Part shown: piece after piece, positions 22,608 through 32,797 of the stretch
Layout: each line of letters opens with the position of its first letter
Position numbering within the stretch: the first letter of the stretch is position 1
Source: Punica granatum
Taxonomy: Eukaryota; Streptophyta; Magnoliopsida; Myrtales; Lythraceae
Direction: 5' to 3'
DNA length: 64,000 nucleotides
Assembly (NCBI RefSeq): GCF_007655135.1
Contig: NC_045130.1
Coordinates: 15,748,001 to 15,812,000, forward strand
The notes under the pieces: model-generated
What the model was told of the DNA's origin: nothing
Databases searched by the model: none
The model's input: the letters and a program-made list of their open reading frames with translations, nothing else
Program-made: the position numbers and the translations under genes

Positions 22608-22965
22608 TCATTTCAGTCATTTCAAAATTTTCGAGCCCTCATTTTAGTCCTAACATTTTTTCTATCAATTTGACCTAAATTATCTTGAAACGTTGATCAA
22701 TATGGTCCAATCGTCAAATCTATTGACGGAAATGTAACGCCCATCTGAGGATGGCATTTTAGTTTTTTGCATAAAAAACACCATCGTTAGCCATGGATGA
22801 TTCCACGTCGTAGGGCGTCACGGTTCTATTAATAGATTTGACGATCTGAGCGTTTTGATTAACGGATTAAGGCATGTTAGGTAGAATTGATGGCGAAAAA
22901 ATTAGGAGGACCAAATTGATGGCTGGGCAATTTTGTAGGGACCAAAATGACAGTTAATAATATAA
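22608..22965. mobile_element. fold-back element with ~120 bp arms
   Basis: The left arm (GTTAACTGTCATTTCAGTC, then CATTTTAGTCCTAA, TCAATTTGACC) is mirrored by the right arm (GGTAGAATTGATGG, TTAGGAGGACC, GGGACCAAAATGACAGTTAA). The two arms meet around 22780, near a block reading GACGATCTGAGCG / GTCAAATCTATTGACGG. No coding capacity was seen. Confidence 0.68.
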
Positions 22966-24354
22966 AATTTCAAAAACACCCTGTGTTTGTTTTCCCTCAC
23001 GTTGGGATCCCAAAATCCCTAATTTGTTCTCTTTTCCAACTCCTCATCTCTGCCTGTCCTATCGTTCAGCACTACCGCAAGTAAACTGGCAATTTCATCA
23101 TTGACTTATACAAGTTGCATCAATCAGGTCCCTAAGAAAAATATTACATTAATTTGGTTCATCATCACATCAATTTGGTCATTTGTCACATCAATTTCGT
23201 CCCCGATCACATTAATTTAGTTTTTGGTCACATCTATTTAGTCATTCGGCATATCAATTTCGTCTTTGGTCACATCAATTTGATCATTGGTCACATTAAT
23301 TTAGTTCTTCCGCTTGGTCATATCAATTTAGTCATTCATTGATCACATCATTTTGGTCATTGTCAACATCAATTATTTACATAAAAAAAGGTCCCCCCTG
23401 GTCTCTCATTCTTTTTACTACTATTGTCTCCGAGCTGACTTTAGAGCATTTGTTCTAATTGCTCGGACCTCCGATTCTCATGTTTTTAGTGGCTATAGAA
23501 AGCTTATACATAGCACTACTACTTAGGATCAAGTTTTGAGCCAAAAAGCAAATAAACAAGTTGGAAAAATGCGGTTGAAATTCGGTTTTCACTCACAATG
23601 CAGAAACTTTGGAGAGTGATATCTCTCAAACCGTGCAACGAAATTACGAGCTGTTGAGTGCTGTAGCTTCTTTACGATATAAGGAATCTATTTATATAAA
23701 TTTTTGCACAAATATTAATTCTATAAGAATTTACCATTAATGACCCATAAAGCTTTTTTTCTCTAATACACAAGAATAAATTCTTATAGAGTTAATATTA
23801 GTCTAAAAAATTTATATAGACATATTCCTTATATCGTAAGAAATGTAGCACGGTCTGAGAGATATTGCTCTCCAAAGTTTTTGTATTGTGGAAACCAAAT
23901 TTAAACTGTATTTTTCTAACTTATTTCTTGGCTTTTTGGCTCGAAACTTGATCATAAGTAGTGGTACTACGTATAAGTTTTCTATAGTCACCAAGAACAC
24001 GATAATCGGAGGTCCGAGCAATGGGAATAAATCAAGGTTTTCAGAATCGCGATTCTAGGTAGAATCGGTCGAGGGTCATAGAATCGTGAATCGTAAGATT
24101 CTACCTGTAATTAAAAAAAATTAAAAAAATAGCATATATATATATATAGCATACTTTCTGAGTAAAAAAATCAATTCTTGTTCATTCAAATAAAAACCAC
24201 AAACCAACAAATTAACAATAAGTCATAAAATGATAAAAACACAAAATATCGTTATAAATTATCGAAATTCAAAGTCCAAAATTCCAAATCAAACTCCCGA
24301 AATAAAATGTTAACAACATAAGTCATAATTGATAATATAAAATGAACAGACAGA

Positions 24355-26802
24355 TCAAATCTCATTCAAATCTTCATCATCACCAACATCACCATCATAC
24401 AAAATATCAAACTCATCTTCTTTAGGAAGTTCCAAGTCATCAACCGTGCCATGCTTTTGTGTGCACATATTCTCTGCATGTTCATCGCCAATTTGAATAC
24501 CTCCACTTTCTTCATCACCATCATCCTCACGACCAAGAGAACGCAAGTTAAAATTATGGCTTAAAGTTACGGTATTCTCTGTCTCCTCTTCGACAATCCA
24601 TTCATCATCGGAAGAAATGTCGTCCACTTGAAGATCAACTTGCTTCCTAATCTTCTTATCTTTCAACTTCAAATTGTACATCACAAATACTAAATCATTC
24701 ATCTTCTTTTGATGCAACCGATTTCTTCTCTTTGTGTGTACCTAAGCAAAACAAAACAGTTAGTAGATATATTAAAATGAATTATGATAAGATAACGGAA
24801 TCCATATTCATAAAATACCATTTCAAAAGCACTCCAATTATGCTCACATCCCAAAGAGCTACAAGTCAAACTCAATATCCTTATACTAAATCTTTGCAAC
24901 TCTGGGGTATCGGCACCATATGATTCCCACCAATCTGCCTGTGTTTTCTTGAATCTCATAGACTTTGCAGATGAGAATCCAAAGAGCCCTCTTTCATGTT
25001 TGAATTCCTCTAGCTGCAAATCAACTTTATCCCTCTCTTCATCCTCTAGCATCCGATCCATAACCTTATATAATCCACGCATAACTTCTCTATCAGCTCT
25101 AAATTCAGAAGAGAAATGTAATTGGGGATTTAGGTAATAAGCAGCATCATGTAGAGGCCTATGAAGTTGAACCTCCCATCTCTCATTAATAACCTTCCAA
25201 ATAGGATCATAGCTAAAAGTATGAAACAAGTCATTATTAGATACTTACAAATTTCAAATATAATGATGAATAAATAAGTAAAAACTAAGCATATAGCAGC
25301 TTATAAATAATTTTACCTCTTCCGATCATCCTTGAAGTTTGTTTTGATCTTTTGTTTAGCTTTCTCCATCTCACTATAAATAAAGCCCATCGTGGGCTTT
25401 TCATCCAAATCCACCATGCGGAGGACCTTAATGAGAGGATATGCAGCCTTCAAACATGTATTAACATTACTCCAAAATCTGTTATCCATAATAACACGTT
25501 CCGCATACTTTCCACCTTCTAACTTCGTAAATCGACTCCCTTTCCATTGCTTGGATGCAACCATGGTCCTTAGAGCATTTCTATTGTCGAAGAGGCATCC
25601 CAAAGTCAGATAAGCAGTGGCAAAGCGAGTCACAGCCGGTCTAATCAAATCTTTGCCCTTAGTGAAATGCTTCAGCATCGTGATAAGGAGTGTTCTCGAG
25701 TAAATGAAGATCGTAATCTTCCCACCCTTCATTATTGTCAGCTCATGTACCTTAATCTTCTTCTCCAAATCCTCTAACATAAGATATATGCAATGAGTTG
25801 CACAAGGAGTCCAAAATAACTTCTTCCGTTTCTCCATTAACATATCACCTGCCGCCTTGTAATTGACAGCATTATCCGTGACAATTTGAACTATGTTCTC
25901 TTTCCCAACTTGCTCCACTATATCATCTATCATCTCAAATACTTTCACTGCAGTCTTGGAGACGTTCGATGTGTCACTGGAAGTCAAAAAAATTGTTCCC
26001 TTAGGGCTATTCACTAGGAAATTGCATATGGACCTCTTCTTCTTATCAGTCCAACCATCTGACATTATAGAACACCCCGACTTTCTCCACATAGCTTTAT
26101 GTTCCTCAAGCAATGACATAGTATTATCAACCTCTTTTCTCAAATATTTATCACTAATTTCATGATAAGACGGCGGTTTCAATCCCATACCATACTTCCC
26201 AATCATATGACACATCTTCTCAAACTCAGGATTCTTGACACAATTAAATGAAATTGCACTTGTATAGAAAAAACGAGCAATCTGCATACAAACATCCTCT
26301 CTCAAATCTTTTTTCATCATCTGATTAATTGTTGGTTGTTTTTGCTTGCTTTGAATGTTCAAACTTCTTTTCTTAAAGAAACTTGAAATTTCAACTGCTT
26401 CATTTCCCTTTCTCTTTGTACCAACCCCTGCATCTTCATCATCATTATCAACATCTACAACATCATCATTTTCCAAACCACAACTACTAGCTTGTTTTTT
26501 CTTCACTGAAAAATCTTCTAAACGCATACAAATAGCGAGCATATTGTTCTTAACATCATCAGGAACAGCAGGACAATGTGCCACATTAATTTTGGTACAT
26601 CCCAAGTGATGCTTCAACCTATAGGGACCTCCAGAAACTATCTTGTCACAATATTTACATTTAATCTTCAGCCTCTCTCCTGAAACTTCATAACCGTGTG
26701 CCCATGCCGGATCATCTCTAGCTCCACTTACATTTTTTCTAGATTTGACTACTGCCCGGTATTATTAGCCGATGCACTCCCAGATCCACTTGCAGAAGCC
26801 AT
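24355..26802 (-). pseudogene. hAT transposase (BED zinc finger, DUF659, hAT C-terminal dimerisation), start-region frameshift
   Basis: Three exons join cleanly: down to 25317, then 24819-25212, then 24355-24741 (AAGAG/GTAAAA..TTAG/C; ATG/GTATTT..TTAG/GTACAC). In order are a BED finger (CKYCDKIVSGGPYRLKHH), a Lys-rich linker, and DUF659 with SDGWTDKKKRS and VTDNAVNYKAAG around the acidic catalytic residues. CATHCIYLMLEDL follows. The C-terminal PELQRFSIRILSLTCS..GCEHNWSAFE is the dimerisation block. An acidic tail ends at 24355. The expected start (MASASGSGSASANN, ATG at 26802) is followed by a stop at 26749-26751 and is out of frame with the BED finger. In the finger's frame two stops lie just upstream and no ATG precedes the finger. 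The rest is open, so the damage is recent or a non-AUG start is used. Confidence 0.85.
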
Positions 26803-26829
26803 CTCTGTTCAACCCAAACGAAATAATCA

Positions 26830-27360
26830 TTCACTCAATTTCAGTAGATTCAATTTCAGCAACTTCAATTTCAGTAGATTCAATTTGCAATAATTTCCAA
26901 CTAAAAATGCTAGGCGCTGGGCAATAATTCACAGATTCACAACTCACAGATTCAATTTCAATTTCAGCAATTTCAATTTCAGCAGATTCAATTTCAGCAA
27001 CTTCAATTTCAGTAGATTCAATTTGCAATAATTTCCAACTAAAAATGCTAGGCGCTGGGCAATAATTCACAGATTCACAACTCACAGATTCAATTTCAAT
27101 TTCAGCAATTTCAATTTCAGTAGATTCGATTTCAGCAATTTCAATTTCAGCAGATTCAATTTGCAATAATTTCCAACTAAAAATGCTAGGCGCTGGGCAA
27201 TAATTCACAGATTCACAACTCACAGATTCAATTTCAATTTCAGCAATTTCAATTTCAGTAGATTCAATTTCAATAGATTCAATTTGCAATAATTTCCAAC
27301 TAAAAATGCTAGGCGCTGGGCAATAATTCACAAATTCACAACTCACAGATTCACTCAGGC
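26830..27360. repeat. minisatellite with 122-138 bp units inside the hAT element
   Basis: The block TTGCAATAATTTCCAACTAA..GGCGCTGGGCAATAATTCAC starts at 26885, 27023, 27161 and 27283 (spacing 138, 138, 122). Shorter 'caatttcagcaatttcaatttcag' phrases fill the gaps. The unit lengths are near multiples of three, which leaves a periodic 171-codon open frame on the minus strand. It lies between the transposase start and the terminal repeat. Confidence 0.95.
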
Positions 27361-27399
27361 AGTGGGCAGAGTCTGGACTGAAACTCGGAAACTCGGACT

Positions 27400-27722
27400 G
27401 AAACTTGGAACCTCGGAATCCTCGGATGAAAAGCGGATTGAGTGAAGCTCGGAGTCTTGGACTGAAACTCGGTAGTCGGAACTCGGAACAGATGATCGCG
27501 AAAGTCGGAACAGCTTGAAGGTAGTCGGAGCTTGGGCTGAATCTTCACAGAGGACCACCGGAGAGAAACTTGGAACCTCGGATGAAAAGCGGACTGAGTG
27601 AAGCTCGGAGTCTCGGACTGAAACTCGGAAGTCGGAACTTCGGAAGCGAAAGTTGGAACAGCTTGAAGGTCGTCGAAGCTTCGGCTGAATCTTCACAGAG
27701 GACCGCCGGAGAGAAACTTGGA
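27400..27722. repeat. 156 bp tandem duplication in the hAT element
   Basis: The block with GATGAAAAGCGGA, GTGAAGCTCGGAGTCT, GGAACAGCTTGAAGGT and TCTTCACAGAGGACC occurs twice, at about 27400-27566 and 27567-27722, with scattered changes. Confidence 0.9.
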
Positions 27723-27803
27723 ATCGGAGATGTGTTAGGGTTAGGGCACTCAATTTCGCGACTCGGGGAGAAAGGGGATCCAGAGAAGAACGGGGAAAGG
27801 AGA

Positions 27804-27824
27804 GGGGGGGGGGGGGGGGGGGGG
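27804..27824. repeat. 21 bp poly(G) tract in the hAT element
   Basis: Twenty-one consecutive G on the plus strand. It is the third long G/C run in the window. Confidence 0.9.
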
Positions 27825-27970
27825 AGAAACTGCTGGGCTCAAGGGAAATGGGCTGGGCTTCGGCCCGACTCCGACTGACGGCCCGAATGAGACCTGGGCT
27901 TTGCCCCAGTTTGGGCTGGATCCGGAATCGCAGAATCGGCCCGATTCCTCGATTCCGCGATTCAAAGCCC

Positions 27971-28181
27971 GATTATGCATTTTCCGACTCACCCACCCAA
28001 ATCGGAATCGGATGACTCCCCTTGAATCGTAGAATCGTACGATTCTACGCCGATTCTGCGATTCCGCGATTCAAAACCCGATTCAGTTCCGATTATGCAT
28101 TTTCCGACTCACCCACCCGAATCGGAATCGGATGACTCCCCTTGAATCGTAGAATCGTACGATTTTACGATTCGAATCATG
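27971..28181. repeat. 120 bp tandem duplication of the hAT subterminal region
   Basis: GATTATGCATTTTCCGACTC through GGATGACTCCCCTTGAATCG is present twice, starting at 27971 and 28091. The copies are nearly identical. The duplication multiplies the AGAATCG-type motifs next to the right terminus. Confidence 0.92.
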
Positions 28182-28740
28182 ATTCTGAAAACCATGGAAT
28201 GAATGCCCCAAAGTTGGTTCAGATTAGATGAACCTTTTTTATGTAAAGAATTGATATTGACAATGACCAAAATGATGTGACCAATGAAAGACTGACTTGA
28301 TATGACCAAATATGAAATTGATGTGTCTAAGAACTAAATTGATGTAACCAAGGACTAAATTGACATGATTAGGAACGGAATTAATGTGACTAAAAACCAA
28401 ATTGATATGACCTGAGATCGAATTTATGTAACATTTTTCTATTAGGACCAAATTGATGTTTACTCGCACCATCGCAGCCTCCTCTCTCCCAAAACCACGC
28501 GAACCTCGGCTGCTCTTGCTCTGCAGCACCAGGAGCCACCGCGGTCCCCTGTTTTCTCTGTTGTTTCGTATTTCTCTTCTGTCGGAATAAAAGATTTGAC
28601 ACCATAATTATTTCGAGAATATCTGATAGGTGTGGAAATAAGAAAATACTGACGTGGGCCGCTCTTGGGTTAGGCTCCTTTTGCTTCTATTTGAGCCCAA
28701 TAATTTCGACAGTGGTCTGATAAGCCCTAAAAAGGCCGAA

Positions 28741-28767
28741 CTCCCTCCCTCTTCTCTCTCTCTCTCT
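28741..28767. repeat. CT tract upstream of the polyprenol reductase gene
   Basis: A pyrimidine-rich CTCCCTCC lead-in followed by a CT repeat, about 780 bp upstream of the main ATG. It is the leader or promoter candidate of the plus-strand gene. Confidence 0.7.
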
Positions 28768-28810
28768 GGACCATTGCGTTGCTCTGCTTGCTGAAGATTA
28801 CTATGCGGAA

Positions 28811-28958
28811 GCTCGATTGAGGGTCCCGAGCCCCTCGAACTTGGGTGTTGATGAGCACGAGCTCGATTGGCTCGGTCGATTGGAAGGGAGTAGCTCGATC
28901 GGCTTCCAGCTCCGAGTCCAACTTGTATAAGCGAGCTGGGATCGGCCCTCAATCGAGC
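28811..28958. repeat. 13 bp perfect inverted repeat enclosing GATCG/CTCGAT-rich DNA
   Basis: GCTCGATTGAGGG at 28811-28823 is the exact inverse of 28946-28958. The 120 bp between repeat CTCGATTGGCTCGGTCGATT-like words. It could form a cruciform, or an RNA hairpin if transcribed in the leader. Confidence 0.7.
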
Positions 28959-28975
28959 GTCTCCTGTCGTATGTT

Positions 28976-29405
28976 GGATTGTTTCTTGTTGATTTGGGCG
29001 GATTTTTAAGAGGGTAAAAGGAACTTGATCGACTTTCTGGAAATTTGTGATTACTTTACAGCTCCTTATGTTGTCTTCATCTTGTTTGGTCAGTGCTATA
29101 GATTCGATTTTTTTCCGGGTCTCTGTTTTAGGTTTTGATTTGAGTCCTCTTTTCTGTCGACGGAGTATGGATTCTTACTTGTTTAGAAAAGGAACTGCCA
29201 GATGATGATTTTGGGATATCAGGCAGGGGATTTGAATCCCATCTCGTAACGTAATTTCAATTGTTTCTTGTTGATTTCGACAGAAGGTTATAAGGGTACG
29301 GGGAAGTTCATCATGTTTCGAAAAAAATTGATAACTTTACAGCTCGTAATGTTTTCTTCATTGCAGCAAGTTTTGTTTGGTCGCTGCTAAAGATTCAGCT
29401 TTTGA
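28976..29405. repeat. diverged ~145 bp direct duplication in the upstream region of the polyprenol reductase gene
   Basis: The block at about 28976-29118 (GTTTCTTGTTGATTT.., ACTTTACAGCTC.., TGTTTGGTC.., AAGATTC-like end) recurs at about 29261-29405 with substitutions and an inserted GCAGCAAG. Both copies contain a TTTACAG acceptor-like string, so alternative leader exons are possible. Confidence 0.7.
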
Positions 29406-29514
29406 TACGGAGCAGATTCCAATGTTTCATATTTGATTTGGGTTGCTCTCAGAAGAGAAATAGGAAGCGACAGAGAAAACGGGGGACTGTCCTGAAGCCG
29501 ACAGTGTGTCGGGG

Positions 29515-29541
29515 ATGATGACCGGATGGTGTCTTCTGTGA
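29515..29541 (+). promoter_or_regulatory. short uORF whose stop overlaps the polyprenol reductase ATG
   Basis: The ATG at 29515 opens MMTGWCLL and ends with TGA at 29539-29541. The last A of this stop is the first base of the main ATG (TGATGG). This is a typical termination-reinitiation layout. An in-frame upstream ATG for the main protein also exists at 29526. Confidence 0.5.
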
Positions 29542-32500
29542 TGGAGGTCGGGGTAGTTGGGCTGTTGAGGGTTGCCTGGGTCGCGGGGATTCTGCCCCTG
29601 GTCATAGCTTCGCTCCCCTTCTCAAGCCTTGATCGGTTCCACGGAGTTCTGTCGGGGTTCGCTAGTAGAGGAAAGACTATGCAACCGTCTTCACATGTGA
29701 GTAACTGATTCTTCCACATTGATGCCACCTAATTTCCATTTTCAGGCTGTCATTGATTAAAGTTTTGTTCTTGTTTCTGGTTGGAGTTCAATGTTTAGTT
29801 TGTAGTCTCAATACCCTCCGAGCAAGTAGACATAGTTAATACATCATCAGTGCAAATTTCTGTAGCATGGGGCTAGTGTCGCCTCGTCACGTGTCTTGAG
29901 TTGGTATATTTGGGTTTTTCTTTCTAGATGTTTTACTTAAGAGAAAACTTCTCAGCATCTGTATTTTCCGAAACCATTTGGTATTTAGAGTATGGCAAAA
30001 TTTCGATCTTTCATCATAACTGTTTAGCCTGATCACTGTGGCAAATATGGAAATGAAAAAGTGGAAAATTTTATTATGCCAAACAAGAGATGGGGGCTAT
30101 TGGGACACTCTTGATTAGCAGAAGATGCAAGATTTTGCCTTCTTTGAGGGGGATGAAATAACCTCTTGTTTGAGTATGCACTCAATGTCTTGTCCTTCCA
30201 TTTGCTTTCATTACATTTACTCAGTCCATCCTCGTCTTGATTTGCAGAGATTCTCCGTGCCTCAGAGGTTCTTCTCTCATTTTTACATAATCGGTGTTCT
30301 ATGGACGACACTTCTGCTCGTGGTTACATGGGCTTACGCATATAATATGGCACCCTTATCTTCAGAGCCATCTATGTATTCCAATATCGCGAGCCACTTG
30401 ACGGGAGGTCCATTTTCATGGCACAGAACTGCTTCAGCCTCATTAAAGCACACATACACAGTCTGGAACTCTGTGTTTCTACTTTTACTAATGGAAATCC
30501 AAGTTTTGAGGCGCCTCTATGAGACGATTTATGTTTTTTACTATAGCCCATCTGCTAGAATGCACATATTTGGATATCTGGCCGGGCTCTGGTAAGTTTC
30601 CTAACAAGTCCTTGACTTTTGTCTCATATTATTGTCCAATGTTTCCATTTAACCTGAGGAAATGGAGGGATTTTTTATGTATGATCTGTCTTGTTTGGAA
30701 TGCAAACAAGGATTTAACTTTCAGGACGTTTAGGGAATGCATCTTTTTCTACTTCACAATGCATGTTATGATGGGGTACTCTGGCCTGTTGTATGTGAAT
30801 CAAAGATATGCAGGAAGAATACGAAAATTAAGTTGAAATTTTTAGGTGACAATCATAGTACTAGTACATAAGGAGAGAGTTTAATGTGCATTAGCCTCTG
30901 TGAGTATTTAGGCTTGCTTCTTAAAGACATTCTTATGTGAAACATCTTGTGCCTCTCTTTTTGTGCTTCTGTTTGCCTGGATTTCGTGAGTCCCTGCTGC
31001 TTAGGTCTGTGAATAGCTTGGTTGTATTTCTGCTAGACAATGGGCATACTGTATCAGTTGGTAATTGACTCTCTTCACAAATATAATCTTTCTTTTCTGT
31101 CATGCCGAGGCCACTTTTTGGTATGGCAGAAAGGAATCACTGTACAAAATTCAACCTGTTTAATGCTTGATTTCATTCTATTTTCCTTTGTTTGACGAGG
31201 ATTAACAGCTTGCTGAATGCCGAGTTCCAGTCATTTATTGCTATCTACAGTTATTACTTTTTGTTGCTGGATTTGGAAATTCCATATTAGAATTATTTAC
31301 GTGATTCCTGATTTGCCCCCTTCTGATAATATATATTGTGATATATATTTCATATTGCTGATTCACTTTTTTTCTTCGGGGTTATTTAATGTGATTAAGT
31401 TTCTACACGGCTGCTCCACTCTCACTCTGTTGCAATTTTGCGGTGGACGTGTACAAATTTTCAGCAAGTCAAGTGTCTGAATTTATTATTAGAGGCAAAA
31501 ATCAGATGCCACCTTTTGAAGTCGGCTTTTGGGAAATCACCAGTCCTTTTCTGAAGCTTCGATGGCGGCAGTGGATTGGTGCAGCTATACTTCTCTGGGG
31601 TTGGATTCATCAACATCGATGTCATGCAATTCTTGTACGTACTGCAATTTTAACTGAAACCAACCTTTCCTTAGCAATGTCTGTGCAGCAGACTAGTGAA
31701 CATTTGGCTTTTTAAAAGATTTATTAGAGCTTACAGTTGTAGACTTGTGCTAGTGAGTGCAATTGCTTGACTGTGATTAGACTTGCCAAGATATGCTTAA
31801 GCGTTACTTTCATTGTGGTATAAACTCTTGTTGTCCTGGTCTTGCTGTTGGCAGAGATTAAATAAATGGATAGCAATTTTTTGTCATAAAATCTTGATTA
31901 AGGTGGTATAGTTGTCTATAAAAGGTGTTTGACTCGAAAAGAATGTGAAATACAGAGCTGGCTTGCTTTTGAGGAAGATTGATCTGATGAGTGTTTGACT
32001 TTATTCTGAACAACGTTTTTCTGGAACTTCTCCTCAGGGCTCTTTAAGGAAACGTCCTGGGCAAAGCGATGAGTATGTGATCCCACGCGGGGATTGGTTC
32101 GAAATAGTCTCATGTCCTCATTATTTGGCAGAGATAGTAAGCCTCCTCTCTCCCTCTATCTCTGTTCTTGAATGTGCAAGACTGAAACTGAATCTATGAT
32201 TAATCAGGAAAAAATTAAAAGCTTGATATCTTATATTGTTTTTCTTTATTCAGAAGTCAGAACTTTCAGTCTTCTATTGTTGCAAATGGAAAGCTGGTCG
32301 GTTATCTTTTTTCTTGACCCCACGCCCGCTCTTCCCATCCATTTAGTAAACAATAGTGTATTCCTATATCTGCATCGTAGAAACAGCACTATGACGACAT
32401 TGACCCATTTTCTTGTTCTACACTTTTCTTGTTCTACACTTTTTGAAAGTGCTAAACATAGAAAAGGATACATTTAATGTGTAGAAATGGGTCTGATCTG

Positions 32501-32797
32501 TGTTCGCCGATAATGAAGGTCATATATGCTGGTCTCCTGGTTGCTAGTGGTGGCATAGACTTAACCATCTGGTTGCTCTTCGGATTTGTGGTACTATCCT
32601 CCTCATTTAACTGTTTTATATTTTATTTTTTGGGGTCGTTGAATAGAATGTTTGTTTTCTGGACCTTAGGGGCTATTACTTGATTGTTGCAGGTGGCAAA
32701 TTTAGTGTTTGCTGCAGTAGAAACACATAGGTGGTACCATCGTAAATTTGACAACTACCCAAGGAACCGGTACGCCGTCATTCCGTTGATTTACTGA
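29541..32797 (+). CDS. polyprenol reductase (SRD5A3-like, PPRD type), 6 exons, 336 aa
   Basis: The exons are 29541-29696, 30248-30591, 31400-31634, 32038-32136, 32519-32590 and 32693-32797. All are GT-AG with matching phases and sum to 337 codons including the stop. The product reduces the alpha-isoprene unit of polyprenol to dolichol with NADPH in the ER membrane, supplying the carrier for N-glycosylation and GPI anchors. Recognisable blocks are an N-terminal membrane segment ([19 protein letters not shown]), [21 protein letters not shown], and [13 protein letters not shown]. They are followed by [52 protein letters not shown] (the steroid-reductase C-terminal domain) and the ending [14 protein letters not shown]. 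Length is normal for plant PPRD. The start could instead be the in-frame ATG at 29526, which adds five residues; MEVG.. at 29541 suits the family better. Confidence 0.95.

Larger units (their letters stand above)
24033..28196 (-). mobile_element. hAT-superfamily DNA transposon, 4,164 bp
   Basis: The termini are CAAGGTTTTCAGAATC (left) and, inverted on the right, CATGGTTTTCAGAATC; they differ at one of 16 bases. The flanks GAATAAAT (24025-24032) and GAATGAAT (28197-28204) form an 8 bp target duplication with one mismatch, as expected for hAT. Both subterminal regions are packed with short AGAATCG/CGATTCT words, the usual kind of transposase-binding clusters. The body encodes a BED-finger/DUF659/hAT-dimerisation protein on the minus strand. 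It is inserted in the right arm of an older palindrome, so it is the younger element. Confidence 0.88.
23077..28468. mobile_element. long palindromic (fold-back) element interrupted by a hAT transposon
   Basis: The left arm (about 23077-23731) and the right arm are reverse complements. The right arm is split in two: 23776-24032 and 28197-28468. The mirror match runs through the loop at about 23732-23775, through ATTGCTCGGACCTCCGATT at 23458 and its inverse ending at 24022. It then resumes beyond the hAT with AATGCCCCAAAG versus CTTTAGAGCATT, TTTACATAAAAAA, and the 'catcaatttggtca' arrays. Without the 4.16 kb hAT the element is about 1.2 kb. The outer parts of both arms consist of about ten imperfect 20 bp units. 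The superfamily is not determined. Confidence 0.75.

Noticed and set aside
23150..23390. CRISPR-like regularly spaced repeats
   Set aside because: The units are contiguous, imperfect 20 bp repeats without spacers, in plant nuclear DNA, and are mirrored in the opposite arm of a transposon.
26831..27346. 171-codon minus-strand frame with periodic Glu/Ile repeats
   Set aside because: It is the translation of the 122-138 bp minisatellite inside the hAT element. Unit lengths near multiples of three keep it open; there is no start context or domain.
28239..28605. Minus-strand frames of 96 and 71 codons
   Set aside because: They translate the 'aattgatg' repeat arm of the palindromic element and its edge; no domain.
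31217..31480. Plus-strand 87-codon frame
   Set aside because: Lies across the intron/exon border of the polyprenol reductase gene in the wrong frame.
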